This document shows, in pieces, positions 11,605 through 23,129 of a stretch of DNA of 64,000 nt. Source of the DNA: Oreohelix idahoensis (lineage: Eukaryota > Mollusca > Gastropoda > Stylommatophora > Oreohelicidae). A program made the position numbers and the translations under genes. How positions within the stretch are numbered: position 1 is the stretch's first letter; each line of letters begins with the position of its first letter. The DNA lies in assembly GCA_024509875.1 (NCBI GenBank), contig JAMPIV010019862.1, forward strand, positions 62,001 through 126,000, read 5' to 3'. Below the pieces are notes generated by a model. That model was not told where the DNA came from, ran no database searches, and saw nothing but the letters and a program-made list of their open reading frames with translations.

Positions 11605-11622
11605 CCCGGGAGCGAGACCCCA
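11605..11622 (-). promoter_or_regulatory. tRNA primer-binding site of retrotransposon A
   Basis: Five bases after the 5' LTR the - strand reads TGGGGTCTCGCTCCCGGG. It starts with TGG, complementary to a tRNA 3' CCA end, and would pair with a tRNA ending CCCGGGAGCGAGACCCCA. Which tRNA that is was not determined. Confidence 0.7.
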
Positions 11623-13039
11623 ATATATGTGGTAAAGTGGGATGTTATAAATATTTATAGGGGACTTAGTGTACTGACTGAGATCAGCTGTGAAGGTATC
11701 TGTATCTAATAAGTGTGGTGTATTACAGATGACCTTACTTGCTACCACATTTATACCTCAGTCAGAATTATTCTGGAATATTGTGATGACTACGTTGAAT
11801 GTCTAGGGTTATGAAAATGATGAAGTGTAAGTCACAACAACAACAGACAGATAAACAATTTAATTTATTCCACAACACTTTACAACACTGTGACACTCAC
11901 ACACATAAAACACTCTATAAGACTATCTTAAATGAGTCAAGTGTTAAAGGTTAAAAATATATGTATTAATTCCTTTCAATAATAGATATCCTGATTCAAC
12001 TACACAGTGAACCAGGAATCACAATCAAATGTAATTACAATTTATATGTACACAATTTATAGTTATGATCTTTGTATTGATATATTTTATTATTATTATC
12101 CTATGTGTGTAAGTTGTGAAGTGGTACTATGAGGTAATACTGGCTTGTTCAAGCTTGGTTGTTGTTTTTCATCATGACTTCAAGTGTTTGCTTATGGTGG
12201 AAATAGTATTGGGAAAAGTTCACAGTTCCTGTCATTTGAAACAATTTATTGTCCCTCTTTAATTAATCTACTGTCAATTTTTGAGGGGGCACATAGGATT
12301 GAGCTGCTCTGGCCACAGAATCTTATCTTCTGTGAGGGCGGCAGGAACAGACTCCTCTGCTCGCTTGCTTCACCGTATACTTGAGACACCTCACTAGTCG
12401 CTATCTGGACCAAGGAGTATGCTATCAGCCTCTGGATTCAGCAAAACTCCGACCAGGTGCTGCTTCAATAAGTTATGACCACGGTCCCTGAAACAAGAAG
12501 GTTGTACCTCCTACTTCAGAACTAATTTATAATCTGTTTCCACACTGAACACAATACATAACAAACACTGAGTTCAGAGCGGTAGGCCAACTGCTAGCTT
12601 CATCTGAAACAATTTACACCAGTATTCTTCTCCTTAATGGTTACTACGCCTCTGCAATTCCAGCATTAGTTCCTTCTAGTCAATAAGATAGGTGTCAGTG
12701 TACCATTTGGTGATCTCATGCATTTATACTTCTCTCCGACAAGTTTTGTTCAGGTTGGAGCACTATCTAGGCTTTGCCTCATGTTTGCTACTGAACCACA
12801 CACATATACAGATATAAATTATCAATTCACATTCAATTTTCATCAAAAAGATATCAAGTATGTCAATCTTACCACAATTCATGGAAATAATAAACAAATA
12901 CGTTGACCGGCGATGAATTATGGCACAAATTCCGATCTGCCTCTGTCCCAGGCTTTTATTTAGAAAAATATAATCTGGATCTCAACGCACTGTTTCTTAG
13001 TAAGTTTATTTTAAAATGTGGCACTGAACAGACGCTCCT

Positions 13040-14318
13040 TCTTCTTCTTCTTCTTGCGATCGCATCTTTGATGATTACACCGTCAGACGAGTTCTCATGA
13101 TGAATTCGACTGTTGTTTGAAGTTCCTCTTTAACTCCATATAGCTTTGAGTTTTGAGGGTGGGCTCTGTCGAGGCTCAGAGCCCGGCACTGCACCTGCCT
13201 GGTGGAGCTCCACAGGGCGAGCACCAGAACGAGATTTATTTGACGGTGTACTCTCCATAGAAAAAAAAAAGCGAGTTGCATGATACTGTGGTTTCCGGTG
13301 CGCCTTCTGGCCCAGTATCTACGACTTTAGCACCTGTTCAACGGGAGAGTGGGCTCATCCCTAATCTGTTTATGTTCCCAGTAGTAGAGCCTGGGGGTGT
13401 CACTGCTCTGCGCGGACCTTGTTTACCGAGGCGGCGTCCGAGCTCGTATGGTGAAAATATGGTTGCGTTATCTTCAAAATAGCCCTGTCTTTCCCGTGGC
13501 TTTTCTGCCATCCTGCAACTTTGAGTTAGGGAGTTCTGAGCTCCAGTCTCTTTCCCAGGCATTTTATCCTGGCCTGGCACGCATACAGAGGACCCCACTT
13601 CTGGTTCTAAGTTAGCACTTGGGGATAGGTGGGGTAGCACACTGTGCATTCCCCGTCATCCAGGGGGCTCTCCAACTATGCAGAGCTTGCACAATGCTGT
13701 GCTCTGGTTCGGGGCTCTCCCAAGGAATCCTCACGTCCTGCACAGAGCCACTTCCCGATACCCACCACCTGCCAACCTTCCATTGTAGAAATCTCCTGCA
13801 TGCGGCCATCCAGTCAAGAGCCAGTATTAAGTCTGGTGCCCAAGTGATCCCCCCAAGCTCAGTGTGCAATGCTGGGTTCTCATCATGTTGCAACACAGGA
13901 GGGATTGTGATGCTCAGCCATCTCTCTCAATTCTGCACCGATAAGTGACATCGGGGACTTAACTTTGCCTCAGTACTGGGAGGCCCCGTTTCCGGGTACA
14001 CCACACACAGCCAATTGAGGCAACGGTCGCCATGGGCGTGATAGACGACAAACAGTGAAGAATGAGGCAAGAAAGCATTTAACCCATGAAGTGGGGGTGG
14101 ATTGGTGCAGACCAGAGCATGTACCACTCGCCGGTGGGTTCTGCATCTACACCTATAGGGTTCCACCCACTCCTCAGCCCATTTAGTCTGGCCCCTCACC
14201 CAGGACCTGTCCGGCTTGGGTGACCCTGCCAGGAGTAAAACTCCCGCCGGCATAGCTCCCGGGATCATTGAGGCGCTCAAGCTCTCCAACCACGGCAAGG
14301 TAGGCTTACATGTGGAGA
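13040..14318 (-). mobile_element. Short non-LTR retrotransposon, probably internally deleted, with TSD
   Basis: The insertion is flanked by the 11-bp duplication CAGACGCTCCT (13029-13039 and 14319-14329); the empty site is seen in the sister LTR. On the - strand it starts at 14318 and ends in a GAA-repeat tail (about 13056-13040). It is GC-richer than its surroundings. Overlapping ORFs occur, but no endonuclease or RT was recognised; the last - strand ORF ends MRTRLTV just before the tail. A full-length partner would be several kb, so this looks like a deletion derivative. Its first 38 bases fold like the start of an HDV-type ribozyme. Confidence 0.8.
14281..14318 (-). ncRNA. Candidate HDV-like ribozyme core at LINE 5' end
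   Basis: Reading the - strand from 14318, CTCTCCA (14318-14312) can pair with TGGAGAG (14287-14281) as a 7-bp P1. Between them ACC (14300-14298) pairs with GGT (14290-14288) as P3, with loop TTGCCGT. P1' follows P3' directly, as in HDV-like folds. A downstream hairpin with TGCC/GGCA stem could be P4 and a CCAAG string could hold the catalytic C. A convincing P2 was not found, so the element may be degenerate. Confidence 0.45.
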
Positions 14319-15346
14319 GCAGACGCTCCTAATTGACTATATCAGCGGGTCTAGCCAATAGAACCATGTTTACACAAACTTTTGAAAAAAAGTACCCTTC
14401 CTACCGTTTCCCCTAACAACCAAAAATAGTATTTGTAGTCCGACTAATCGTGTTTAGCCTTACATATTCTTCTATCCAATCAAATAGGATTTAACTTGTT
14501 GGTCTATTTCCCGTAAAAGGGTGGTTTCAAAACATGCCACTGTGCGATTATGATTTGGTGCTGTCAGACAACATCACTATTTTCTTTTGGCTATAATTTG
14601 TTAATTCCTAGACTATTTGCGTAACACTTAACATATTCTTTGTCAGCAAGCCCTAAGGAACCCAAATATATAAATTTTAATGGAGCTAAGTGGCTGCGTT
14701 CAAAATATGTATTTTCTTCTAGGATAGTCGTGCTGTTACCACCTCCTCACTTCCAAACTATGGGGTGTCTTCTGTAATGTCAGGATTTCAGACGTAAAAC
14801 AGTAGAATGTCATGTTTCCTTTATAAGCATTTAACAGGTTTTTACACCTAACCCTCGTAGTTGTAGTGTTTTTTTTATCACTGTCCATCTGACAAAAAGT
14901 TAGTGCTTCATGCCTTTCGCGTGTTGTGGGGTGGCATTAATTGTATATCGCGCGACTGCGTGTTCGTGTTGCATGCGTCCCCTCATACATCTCTCTCTCT
15001 CTACCCGAAGTTCATCTGTCTTTTCATTACGCAGTGTATAAAATGAAATTAATGCTAGTATTAATTTAGGTCATTAATCAGCTTGCGTATCTCAAGGTTT
15101 TCTAAGAAATACAGTACACGTTTTATTGTTAGAAAGGCGTGTATGCTGCTATAGGCTTTACTATCAAACGTGAAAGCGTTACAATTTTCAGACGAAGTAG
15201 AAAAAGGGGGATCTCGAGTACAGTCATTGCGACAGCACTGTTCTTTACCATTCTTCTTTCCTTTTATTGTATTAATTCGTTAGGCTTTACATTTACCTTT
15301 TAATTTATATATGTGGATTTAGAATGTTTCATGACAAGGGTGGAGC

Positions 15347-15367
15347 TCCCCCCCTCCCCCCCCCCCC
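15347..15367. repeat. C-rich homopolymer tract
   Basis: A nearly pure run of C lies just past the right end of retrotransposon A. It is a simple repeat with no further assignment. Confidence 0.8.
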
Positions 15368-15630
15368 GGTTTCTCTTTAAAAAATTGTGAAATTAAAATG
15401 CACAACAGAAAAATACATTGTGCTTACAAATACGGTAGGTGTTTAAACAGCAGTGTCATAAACAAACTGTAAATTTTAAAAAAGCAATAAAAATACATTA
15501 CTTAAAAAATTAAGTGAACACGTAATACTACATTTCATTTGCAAAAATATATATATATATACACACACATACACAAAGGAAATAAAGTATCAACTTTCAT
15601 CCTCTTCTTTGAAACGTAAATGGACAAGAT

Positions 15631-16075
15631 TCACAAACTCTGCTTTCGAGCCTTCATGTCTGCAAACTGATTAATGACCTCATCAAAATTCATTTTCTTT
15701 GCGTATTCATGCTCAATAGAAAAAGCCAGATTTGTCAATTGCGTTTGACTCATTGTCGAGCGAAAAATTCAATTTTGAAAAACTTCTTTATAAAAAGAAT
15801 CTCAAACACAGTAACAAGCTTGGTAGAGATTCACAAAAATCCCATTTCACATTAAACTCCAGAAACTGCAATGCTATCCATTTCTTAGCCTCTTCAGCAC
15901 TGATTTTGGCAGCTTCCAAATGCCTTCGAAGTCGTCCAATTTTAAAACTGATATCTTCGTTGGAGAATTCATCGAAAATTTGAAACATGCTTTCTAATTT
16001 CTTCTTCCATCGCAACAATCAAACTGTCCGCCTGAATGACCCCGAAGATTGATAGGATTCGATCCATTCCCTTAG
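15631..16075 (-). pseudogene. hAT-type transposase C-terminal remnant
   Basis: On the - strand the string RSFSKL is followed, after a small frame break, by MSQTQLTNLAFSIEHEYAKK and MNFDEVINQFADMKARK, then a stop at 15631. This matches the end of the dimerisation region of hAT transposases of the zinc finger MYM-type 1-like group. The preceding helical segment (MFQIFDEFSNEDISFKIGRL) fits the same family. The N-terminal zinc finger and catalytic core are missing. Confidence 0.6.
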
Positions 16076-16199
16076 AACGAATCTCCACTTCTTGATAGAA
16101 AGCTATTAAGACATTCAAACTTTGCCCTTTTCATTTCCTCCGGCAAACAACTATGCCAGTTAAAGAAACAAGAGAAAGCCTCATCAGTCAATGCCTCCC

Positions 16200-17090
16200 T
16201 ATTCGAAGAAGAATTTAGAATAAAAAAGTTAGAGCAGGCCCTGAAGAAATTAAAACTTAGAAAGTCTCCAGGGCCTGACAAGATCCATAATGAAATGCTA
16301 CTCCACCTGGGCCCATCTGGGAGAGAAGCAGTCCTCGAGCTAATAAATAAGACATGGAGATCAAGCAAACTCCCGAAAACATGGAGGAATGCACATATTG
16401 TCCCCATTTTAAAAACCAACAAACCCCCAGATGAACCCAAAAGCTATCGCCCGATATCTCTAACATCGTGCATGAGCAAAATTGCCGAAAGAATGATAAA
16501 TACACGTCTCTATTGGTTCCTTGAGAGTTCCAGTATTCTGTGTCATATGAACAGGCAGGCATCAGAACCAGCAGCTGCACAGAAGACCAGCTTTTTCGGT
16601 TGACGCAAAAAATTCATGATGGCTTTCAGAATAAGAAACATACTGTGGCCATCTTCTTTGACCTCCAGCAGGCCTATGATCGTGTGTGGAGAAAAGACCA
16701 CCTAATGAAGATGATTGGCACAGGAATGCATGGCAAGTTACACAACTGGATAAAGTATTTTTTGATTGATCGAACAATCCAGTCAAAGACAAACAATGCA
16801 GTCTCACCTAAAGAAGTCTTAGGGAGGACTTACCACAAGGCTCATCATTAAGCTGCACTCTATTTCTCATTTATATCAATGACTTAGCTGACCAGATCAA
16901 GGCCGAAAAAGCTCTTTACGCTGATGACCTGGCAATAAGGCAGAGCCATGAGAATGTTGAAAGTGGAGCTCAGAGACTAAACGGAGACCTTAGAAGACTG
17001 CATGAGTACTGCCAAACATGGAAACTAAAGGTCAACTATACAAAGACTGTGTACACTATCTTTTCCAAAAGCCATATAGTAGCCTTGGGT
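16200..17090 (+). pseudogene. LINE reverse transcriptase, frameshifted
   Basis: Blocks are visible in order: KLRKSPGPDKIHNEMLLHL, HIVPILKTNKPPDEPKSYRP, ISLTSCMSKIAERMINTRL, then AIFFDLQQAYDRVW with the first catalytic aspartate. After a frameshift near 16850, FLIYINDLADQ and ALYADDLAIRQSHENV carry the YADD aspartates. The thumb is cut short after TVYTIFSKSH. It copies LINE RNA into DNA in live relatives; here it is broken. Confidence 0.8.
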
Positions 17091-17377
17091 TGCTGAGGGA
17101 TAAAGCTGCTTTAGAAGTTTATGAAAGATGTAAGAGAATGAACCGAAACCACTCCAATAGACACCTTGCAGAAAACTGGGAACATAAGCTAAGAATAAAA
17201 CACAAGCCAGTCTTACACCATGTCCATGAAATTTAGGATTGATACCATCTCCCAGAAAGAAGACAAGATATACAGAAAGTAGTACAGAATTTACCACCAC
17301 ATACTCACTTAAAAACACCAGAAGTACATATAAAATTAGTAGATGGAACAACCAAACAGGCCGACCCAGTCAGTCTT

Positions 17378-17941
17378 ATGAGTGCATCACAACGAACCAT
17401 TGATGCCTACCTTGAAGAATGGTTGCATGTCTATACTGAAGGATCTGCATTTAAGGCCACCATCAAAGCAAGTTATGGAGTCTACAAATGTTACCCAGAT
17501 GGATCCTCCGACGAGCTGTTTGATGCATGCAGGGAGTTTTGCTCCAACTGCGAAGCTGAAATCATTGCAATGGAAACAGCCGTATACCATCTGAAGACTG
17601 TATCCGATGCCTTTCCCCCAAAGGCTCAAAACATCGTCATTTTTACTGACTCAATGTCTGCCCCTCAAGCTTTGGAAGGCAGTGGACATTGTAGAACTGA
17701 ATTAGCCAAATTAATCCTGGATGCTGATCAGCTTATCACTTCCTATGGCATCAGGATAGTTATGCAGTGGATCCCTGGTCACTCAAATACACCGGGTAAT
17801 GACAAAGCAGACAGATTAGCAAAGATAGGAACAAGACAAGAACAACCACTCACAGCAACAACTCTCCAAACAGCCAAATCACTAATACGAACAAACAAAG
17901 AAACTTGGCTGAACAGATGGGCCATGGGAAACACCGGGTGA
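17378..17941 (+). pseudogene. LINE RNase H domain
   Basis: The 187-residue stretch has the RNase H signature aspartate region VYTEGSAFKATIKASYGVY (the usual DGS is EGS here, a likely damaging change), CEAEIIAMETAVYHL with the catalytic glutamate, IVIFTDSMSAPQALEG with an aspartate, and WIPGHSNTPGNDKADRLAK. A cysteine/histidine motif (CQLCNYPYETVDHHRFEC) follows in another frame near 18090-18150. It belongs to the LINE at 16076-18311. Confidence 0.82.
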
Positions 17942-18382
17942 GAGGTTTAACAGACATATGGCCGGTCCTGATCCTAATGACAACATTGGCCATCTTACAG
18001 GGAGGGATCAGAGCACCATTTTTCGGCTCAGAACACAACAAATACCACTCAACAGTCACTTGAACAGAATCCAACCACGAAACTATCCAGAGTGTCAGCT
18101 GTGTAACTACCCCTACGAAACTGTTGACCACCATCGCTTTGAGTGTCCAGCACTCGATGATGTTAGAAAAATGCTCCTTCCTCCGAGGCCAGATAAGTGG
18201 AACACCTTGTACGGAGAAACAAAACAACTTGCGAAAACTTGCAAATATCACTACGTGGCATTGGGCCGAAGGGCGAGAGCCCAAGTGCCGCAGGATCAAT
18301 AACAACAACAAGTGAAATCCCCATTTATTTACTCATTTATATACGTTATTTTCTCGTTTTTGAAGATTATTATTTTTTTAAA

Positions 18383-18416
<34 letters not shown>
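18383..18416. repeat. Poly-G tract, about 34 bases
   Basis: An uninterrupted run of G lies between the LINE and the upstream region of the p23 gene. Long G runs can form quadruplexes and are often mis-sized in assemblies. Confidence 0.9.
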
Positions 18417-18417
<1 letters not shown>

Positions 18418-19533
18418 AGAGGAAATCACAGTTTTATTCAAGTTACAAGTCTAATTAGGAGTGCATTTTACGGTGGTACGCCCTTAATGCGGTTTGAGAC
18501 CTCTAAATCACGAACAACTAAATATCAGTTTAAAAAAAAAAAAAATCATTCCAATGTATTCTCTAGTGTCTTGCTTTATTGCAAATGGTTTTAACGTTTA
18601 AGTGCCTTAAAACATAGATGAATTCTGACTCAACACATGGAACAATGCTTTCAGCTGATCAGCAACAAGTTTGATATGATGTCAAATTTCTTGTGAACAC
18701 CTGTTGCTGTATATATCGAACGCAGTATAACATAAAATGCATAGCTACTTTTTCCCCAACACGATGTATATGCCAGTGTGAGCGCAGAGACCGTCTGAGC
18801 CAGAAGCTTACATGGTGGAGCATATAGTTCGCTGCGTAGTACGTTTGAGAGCACGTGGCACATTCGTGAATACAGTGCGACATATTTAACTGAGCTTGGA
18901 AATTATGCGTTAATCGTCTTGCGCTATCCTTTAGCAACACTGCAGCCGAAAGAACATTTTCACGGATAAATTTTATATAAGACAAAACTTCGGAGTTGTA
19001 ATCCGGTAAAATATACTTTAAGCCTTGCTGCTCTTTCGTGGCTGGCTATACGAGTCCTATGACACACAGAGAAATTTGCTATAACAACTTTATTCCAACT
19101 TTCGAGAAGTATTTAAATTATTCTCGAATAACTACTATAATTTGATGCTCTGCAACTCCTGACGAGTTAAACTTTAAGCGATATTTTTGTCGGTCTAAGC
19201 TGACTGTGAATGCACTGTATAGGCATTCGAGTTTTTATAGCAAAAACGCTGCTGGACTTGCAAATGTGAAGGTGTATGTTTCTCGCATTTCAATCAGAAA
19301 CAACATGTATGTCGTGTCTTTTTTTAACAATAAAGTTAATACACATTTTTTTATGATGTCGATTGCTTAGACATACTTTTGGCGACTTTCAAGCTACCAT
19401 TGGGGACATAACTGGCAACTTATCCGGCATCCCTCATCCAGACATGCGCACTTACATTATTTGCGGCGTGTTGTGATTGACATCTCGCCTAGTTTTCCCG
19501 TTCAACTGTGAGGATTGCTCCTCGTATACAAAG
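18417..19533. other. Upstream region of the p23 gene; promoter expected here
   Basis: No repeat end or protein was recognised. The 150 bases before 19534 are richer in CG than the surroundings and should contain the 5' UTR and transcription start, but no clear TATA box or initiator could be assigned. A - strand ORF at 18659-18985 has no recognisable homology. Confidence 0.4.
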
Positions 19534-19556
19534 ATGGATTCATCTGCTAATGCAAC
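19534..19556 (+). CDS. p23 exon 1 (start codon, 23 nt of coding sequence)
   Basis: ATG at 19534 opens MDSSANA plus two bases of the next codon, followed by a GTAAGT donor at 19557. The leftover AC joins G from exon 2 to make Thr8. The fit in phase and the perfect donor support this start, but the exon is short and has no homology of its own, so it is less certain than the others. Confidence 0.7.
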
Positions 19557-20126
19557 GTAAGTATTTGTGTTTAGGATATCCAACGAGCCCAAATAAATAA
19601 AAATCAGGTTACAAGAATACGCTTGGCACTAGTTTTTTTTTTTGTGTCTTTGTGAGATTGTCTTCCTTGACGACACCCCAAAGTTAGTGACTTGAAGAAA
19701 GTTAAATGTGAATTATTCAGCTAACCAATCGTCACAATTGATTGTAATTAGTTGAAATTATCGTAGCTGGTTATTATTATTATTCAGTTATTAGAATTTG
19801 ATCTTATTCAGTGAAGTGAATCATAATAGACTTATTAACGACTGGAATTTTTTGTTGGTCTTGGTATGTGATAACGCTGGACTTTCGGGTTACCGTTCTT
19901 AGCTGTATCTCAAATGTCACGTTAGGCCTAGCCTTTAACCTACATATTTATTTTCAAGAACTAGTGAGAAGCTGATTATTCTAGTAAGTGCAAAGTGAAT
20001 TCGTTAAAGGGGAAGGATAGTAGAACAAGGTCTGCCATTTTGTCCGAACGTTATACGGATAAGTATTCTATGCGGATAAGTAACTGTATCACTTCGACAC
20101 ATTGCCACGGACACTATTAAACTAGC

Positions 20127-20436
20127 TAGGGACCGAAGACGCAGTAAAAGTGATGAATGCAGTCAGCGACCCATAGCTTGACTGCTTGCGTCAGGGTCAG
20201 CGAACCAGAGCTGACCAAGACCCTACTCCACCTCCAAGTGGTGGTCCTGGAAACAGACTGCATCACTGCAGTCTGGCTGAGAGAGTAGGGATCGAAATGG
20301 GAAGGCAAACCCGGTCCCCAAAAATGCCAAAAAAGTCGGATGTGTCGGCTGAAAGGCGCAGCTTCGCTGTAAACTGACACAACGCAACCAACGTCCTTTA
20401 CAGGACGAACGAAGAAGAAGAAAAAAACAAAAGAAG
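20127..20436 (+). mobile_element. Short retroposon, family S1, full copy with TSD
   Basis: A 310-bp insertion is flanked by AAACTAGC (20119-20126 and 20437-20444). It begins TAGGGACCGAAGACGCAG and ends in a hairpin CGTCCTTTACAGGACG (20392-20407) and an A-rich GAA tail. Internal strong hairpins include CAGACTGCA/TGCAGTCTG near 20250-20275. A string GGATCGAAATG near 20287 resembles a pol III B box, but no matching A box was identified. It could be a SINE or a deletion derivative of a LINE. It lies in p23 intron 1. Confidence 0.8.
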
Positions 20437-20444
20437 AAACTAGC

Positions 20445-21438
20445 CTAAGCAAAGTCAAACTAAAATGAACGATATCCATTTCAACATCTTATAGGTTACA
20501 TTTATGATATATAATGCCTCAAATTTCTAATTCCATAGACCTAATAAATCATGCTCATGAAATTTATGTTAAGTGCAAACACACCACACAGAGTCACAAT
20601 ATGGCAGTGTCCAGTTCACCGTCCTACCCCTCGGCAGTGAATTCTTTGGTGTAAACTTCCAGCAAGGGAGTCGTCTGAGTGGTTGCGCCATGCTGCTTTT
20701 GGAGTCAAAAAAGGAAAATGAAAGCAATGAAAAATTACCAGGGGCTTGGGATTTTCCCCATTTGACGAGGACCTCCCACCGAGATTTCCATTGATATCAT
20801 CAGTTGTACAAACCTATTTTGAGACAGTTGTTCTTGGGGGTTACCAGTGCTTTTGCACTGACCACATGGGTTTATTTCCAGGAATCTTTGATAGCCTTTG
20901 GAATAACTCCTACTTGCAAGTAGCAGGGGCTTGGGAAGCTTTAAGACACTTCCCATTTGCCTGAAAGTCATTACAGTAAAGCACATGAGGCATTTTCCAC
21001 TACATCGAGAGGATTTTTAGTAACTGCCACCTGTAGTGCCCTGTGTTAGGAATTGCTGCCTCTTGTTCCTGAATGTCATTTCTTGAATTTTAATTTGATT
21101 GCAGTCACACTCTTGCTGTAGTCAAGTTAATTCTTTATCACCATTACCGTTTTGCTCTCAGAGAGGTATATTAAAGCAAGGAAATTAGCATTTTGGATTA
21201 CAAATAAAGGACAATATTTAGGGTTAAATTAAGTATGTAAGTAATTAAGAATTAAATGAATCAGCCATCACCTTTATAACAGAACTGCCAGAGTACAGTC
21301 GTTCCGCAGTAGGCCTATATTTACTCTGAAAAATCACAGTGCTGTGGAATTTCGCACAATAAAAATAACAGGGCTTATGGGAAAATATGGTTCACGGCAG
21401 AACACTCAATACCTGTACAGTCTTTTTAAGTGATACAC
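20445..21438. other. p23 intron 1, no recognised element
   Basis: AT-rich intronic sequence with no repeat ends or protein homology that could be recognised. Confidence 0.4.
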
Positions 21439-21840
21439 TTAAAACCCAATTAAAATGCAATGTTTAAACTCACTAAACAAGCCTCTACTAGCTCTAAAAT
21501 GAGGTACTTCTTCAGAATTTTGAGATTTTTTGTTTTGATTCTCATTTATAGCTATTGCTTTCTCTTTAATTTTGAGAAAGCTTGCTCCCATGAGTTTTTT
21601 TTGTTTGCTCTTCGATCCACAAATGCAACGGTCTTTCCATTTCATCTGTTTCTTTAGGCTTTGTTTGATAGACTTTGCAGCACTCACAGATGTTCCTGCT
21701 AAACAAGTTTCTTTTATTTTTGCAGCGTTGTCTCTGATGGTGCGCATTGTGGATTCCTTTAGGCCAGTTGCTCTTATTTCTTTCAATATGTTTTATTTTT
21801 CAAGCTTCTCAATACTTACAGCTTTCAAACTTTATTCATA
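21439..21840 (-). pseudogene. Pogo/Tigger-like transposase N-terminal remnant
   Basis: On the - strand LKAVSIEKLEK is followed by LKEIRATGLKESTMRTIRDN and AAKIKETCLAGTSVSAAKSI, then a KMEK-like segment and SFLKIKEKAIAINENQN. This resembles the CENP-B-type helix-turn-helix DNA-binding half of pogo/Tigger transposases. One frame break lies near 21800, and the DDD catalytic domain is absent. It sits in p23 intron 1. Confidence 0.5.
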
Positions 21841-22975
21841 CTTGGATTGTTATAACCAGGATGCTTACTCATGTTTGGGATGCCACATCAAATACTTTTA
21901 TCAAGAAAATTATACAAACTCGGGAGAACAGCGGGATATACACTCATATGGCATGAGGTGTGTGTGCCTGTTTTGTGTATTCCTCCATGGGTTACTATGT
22001 TAATCTGGGTGGCCTTTTTGACAATTACCTGGTGTTACTCAGCAGTGCAAAGCATAGTCAGCCCATGAAAAATGGTGTACGAATAACACGATTTCGTGCT
22101 TTGGTGCTTTTTTTACCCTATTTATCTACCGCTGTTAAGAGTTTTGTTTCTTTATATTCCCATTTGTTAAGGGTTTATAAGATTCTGTTCTTTGTGCTCA
22201 GGTTTTAGCTCTCATTTAAATATTTCTGACCATGTGTTTAATTGTGATATGTCAACTATCCATAGTCATTCAAATTGATAGACAACTATAATTAACATGG
22301 TGTATAGATCCAATATCTCCATTTCTGATTGATCTGTTTATTTACGAATTACTGGTTGCCAACACAGTTGATGCATGCATGATTCGTTACACACATTCAG
22401 TCACTGCCTCAGATAGATTCTGCATCTCAATTACTTATACTCTGCTGTCACTGCAGGACTGCCACTTCCATCATAGTAGGTTAACACAATAAATATCGGC
22501 ACTGTGGCCTTAACTCTCCTGAATAATAATAATAAGGCATCTTGGCCTGAACATTTTAGATAAACACAGTTGTACCCTCACACAGACGGACATACACTCT
22601 TCTCACCATCAAGGTTGCTTCTAGAATCTATATTGTCTTAGAAACACGCCAATGTCATAACTTGCAAAAATGAGGTTATACAAACATGCACTGGTGGAAG
22701 TGCATATTTGGTGCAGAAAACGACATGCATTAGTATAAAACACACTGCATATCAGCTTCCAACAACCGAGTATGAAAAAATTTGCACATTACAGATATGC
22801 ATTGTAACAGAAGAGACTACAAGAAATTATCATTAAGAAGATGACAATGAAGCAGGGTATTCTTCGTGCGAGCTTTCTGTTGCCAACACTGATCCTTATA
22901 TACATATATGATGTAGTATAAACTATCTCAAAAAGGGCACATTATCCTTTAAGTGGTGATCAGGGCTTGTGTGCC
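21841..22975. other. p23 intron 1, no recognised element
   Basis: Low-complexity AT-rich intron. Overlapping + strand ORFs at 21960-22208 have no recognisable homology. Confidence 0.35.
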
Positions 22976-23019
22976 TATGAAGACTATTTCAGATGTTAAC
23001 AAGCCCTGATCTCACTCAT

Positions 23020-23125
23020 GTTACCAGAGCCTGAAAGGGGAACAAGGAACAGTGACATGCATGTCGTAAGAGGCTTACTAAGAATTGTTGGGCATGAGAC
23101 TGGCCACCCTATCCTGTAAAGACTT
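23020..23125 (-). repeat. Dispersed ~100-bp repeat module (second copy at 37015-37125)
   Basis: The reverse complement contains a GTGGCCAGTCTCATGCCCAA block, TTACGACATGCATG and TTCCCCTTTCAGG in the same order as matching blocks at 37015-37125. The shared core suggests a SINE-type central domain; the family could not be named. Confidence 0.5.
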
Positions 23126-23129
23126 TCAT

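Larger units (their letters stand above)
5779..15336 (-). mobile_element. LTR retrotransposon A: Ty3/Gmr1-related, RT-less, 2.4-kb LTRs
   Basis: Two direct repeats (5779-8193 and 11628-15336, the second carrying a 1.28-kb insertion) flank a 3.4-kb interior. Read on the - strand the LTRs begin TGTCGTGAAAC and end TTTACCACA. A primer-binding site follows the 5' LTR after 5 nt (11605-11622) and a purine tract precedes the 3' LTR (8194-8207). The flanks are GGGGT (5774-5778) and AGGGT (15337-15341), a probable 5-bp target duplication with one change. The interior encodes gag, protease and an integrase zinc finger only (9017-11452). Lack of RT and RNase H makes it non-autonomous. LTR differences are few by eye, so the insertion is fairly young. 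Confidence 0.88.
11628..15336 (-). repeat. 5' LTR of retrotransposon A, interrupted by a LINE insertion
   Basis: This copy matches 5779-8193 on both sides of an insertion at 13040-14318. Removing that insertion and one copy of its 11-bp duplication leaves about 2.42 kb. The interruption came after retrotransposon A was in place, because the sister LTR has an empty site at about 7178. Confidence 0.88.
16076..18311 (+). mobile_element. I-superfamily LINE, 5'-truncated, with RNase H
   Basis: This + strand element starts inside the reverse transcriptase and runs through RNase H to a 3' end made of CAA repeats (about 18298-18311). RT followed by RNase H in one ORF is characteristic of the I superfamily. 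A frameshift near 16850, a deletion after about 17090, and further shifts near 17940 disable it. A second copy of the same family lies in opposite orientation at 37403-38780. The left limit is approximate. Confidence 0.82.

Noticed and set aside
13276..14298. Overlapping ORFs on both strands of the nested insertion
   Set aside because: High GC content reduces stops; none shows LINE ORF1, endonuclease or RT motifs beyond a terminal tail.
18659..18985. - strand ORF of 108 codons upstream of p23
   Set aside because: No recognisable domain and no sign of exon structure or conservation; treated as chance.
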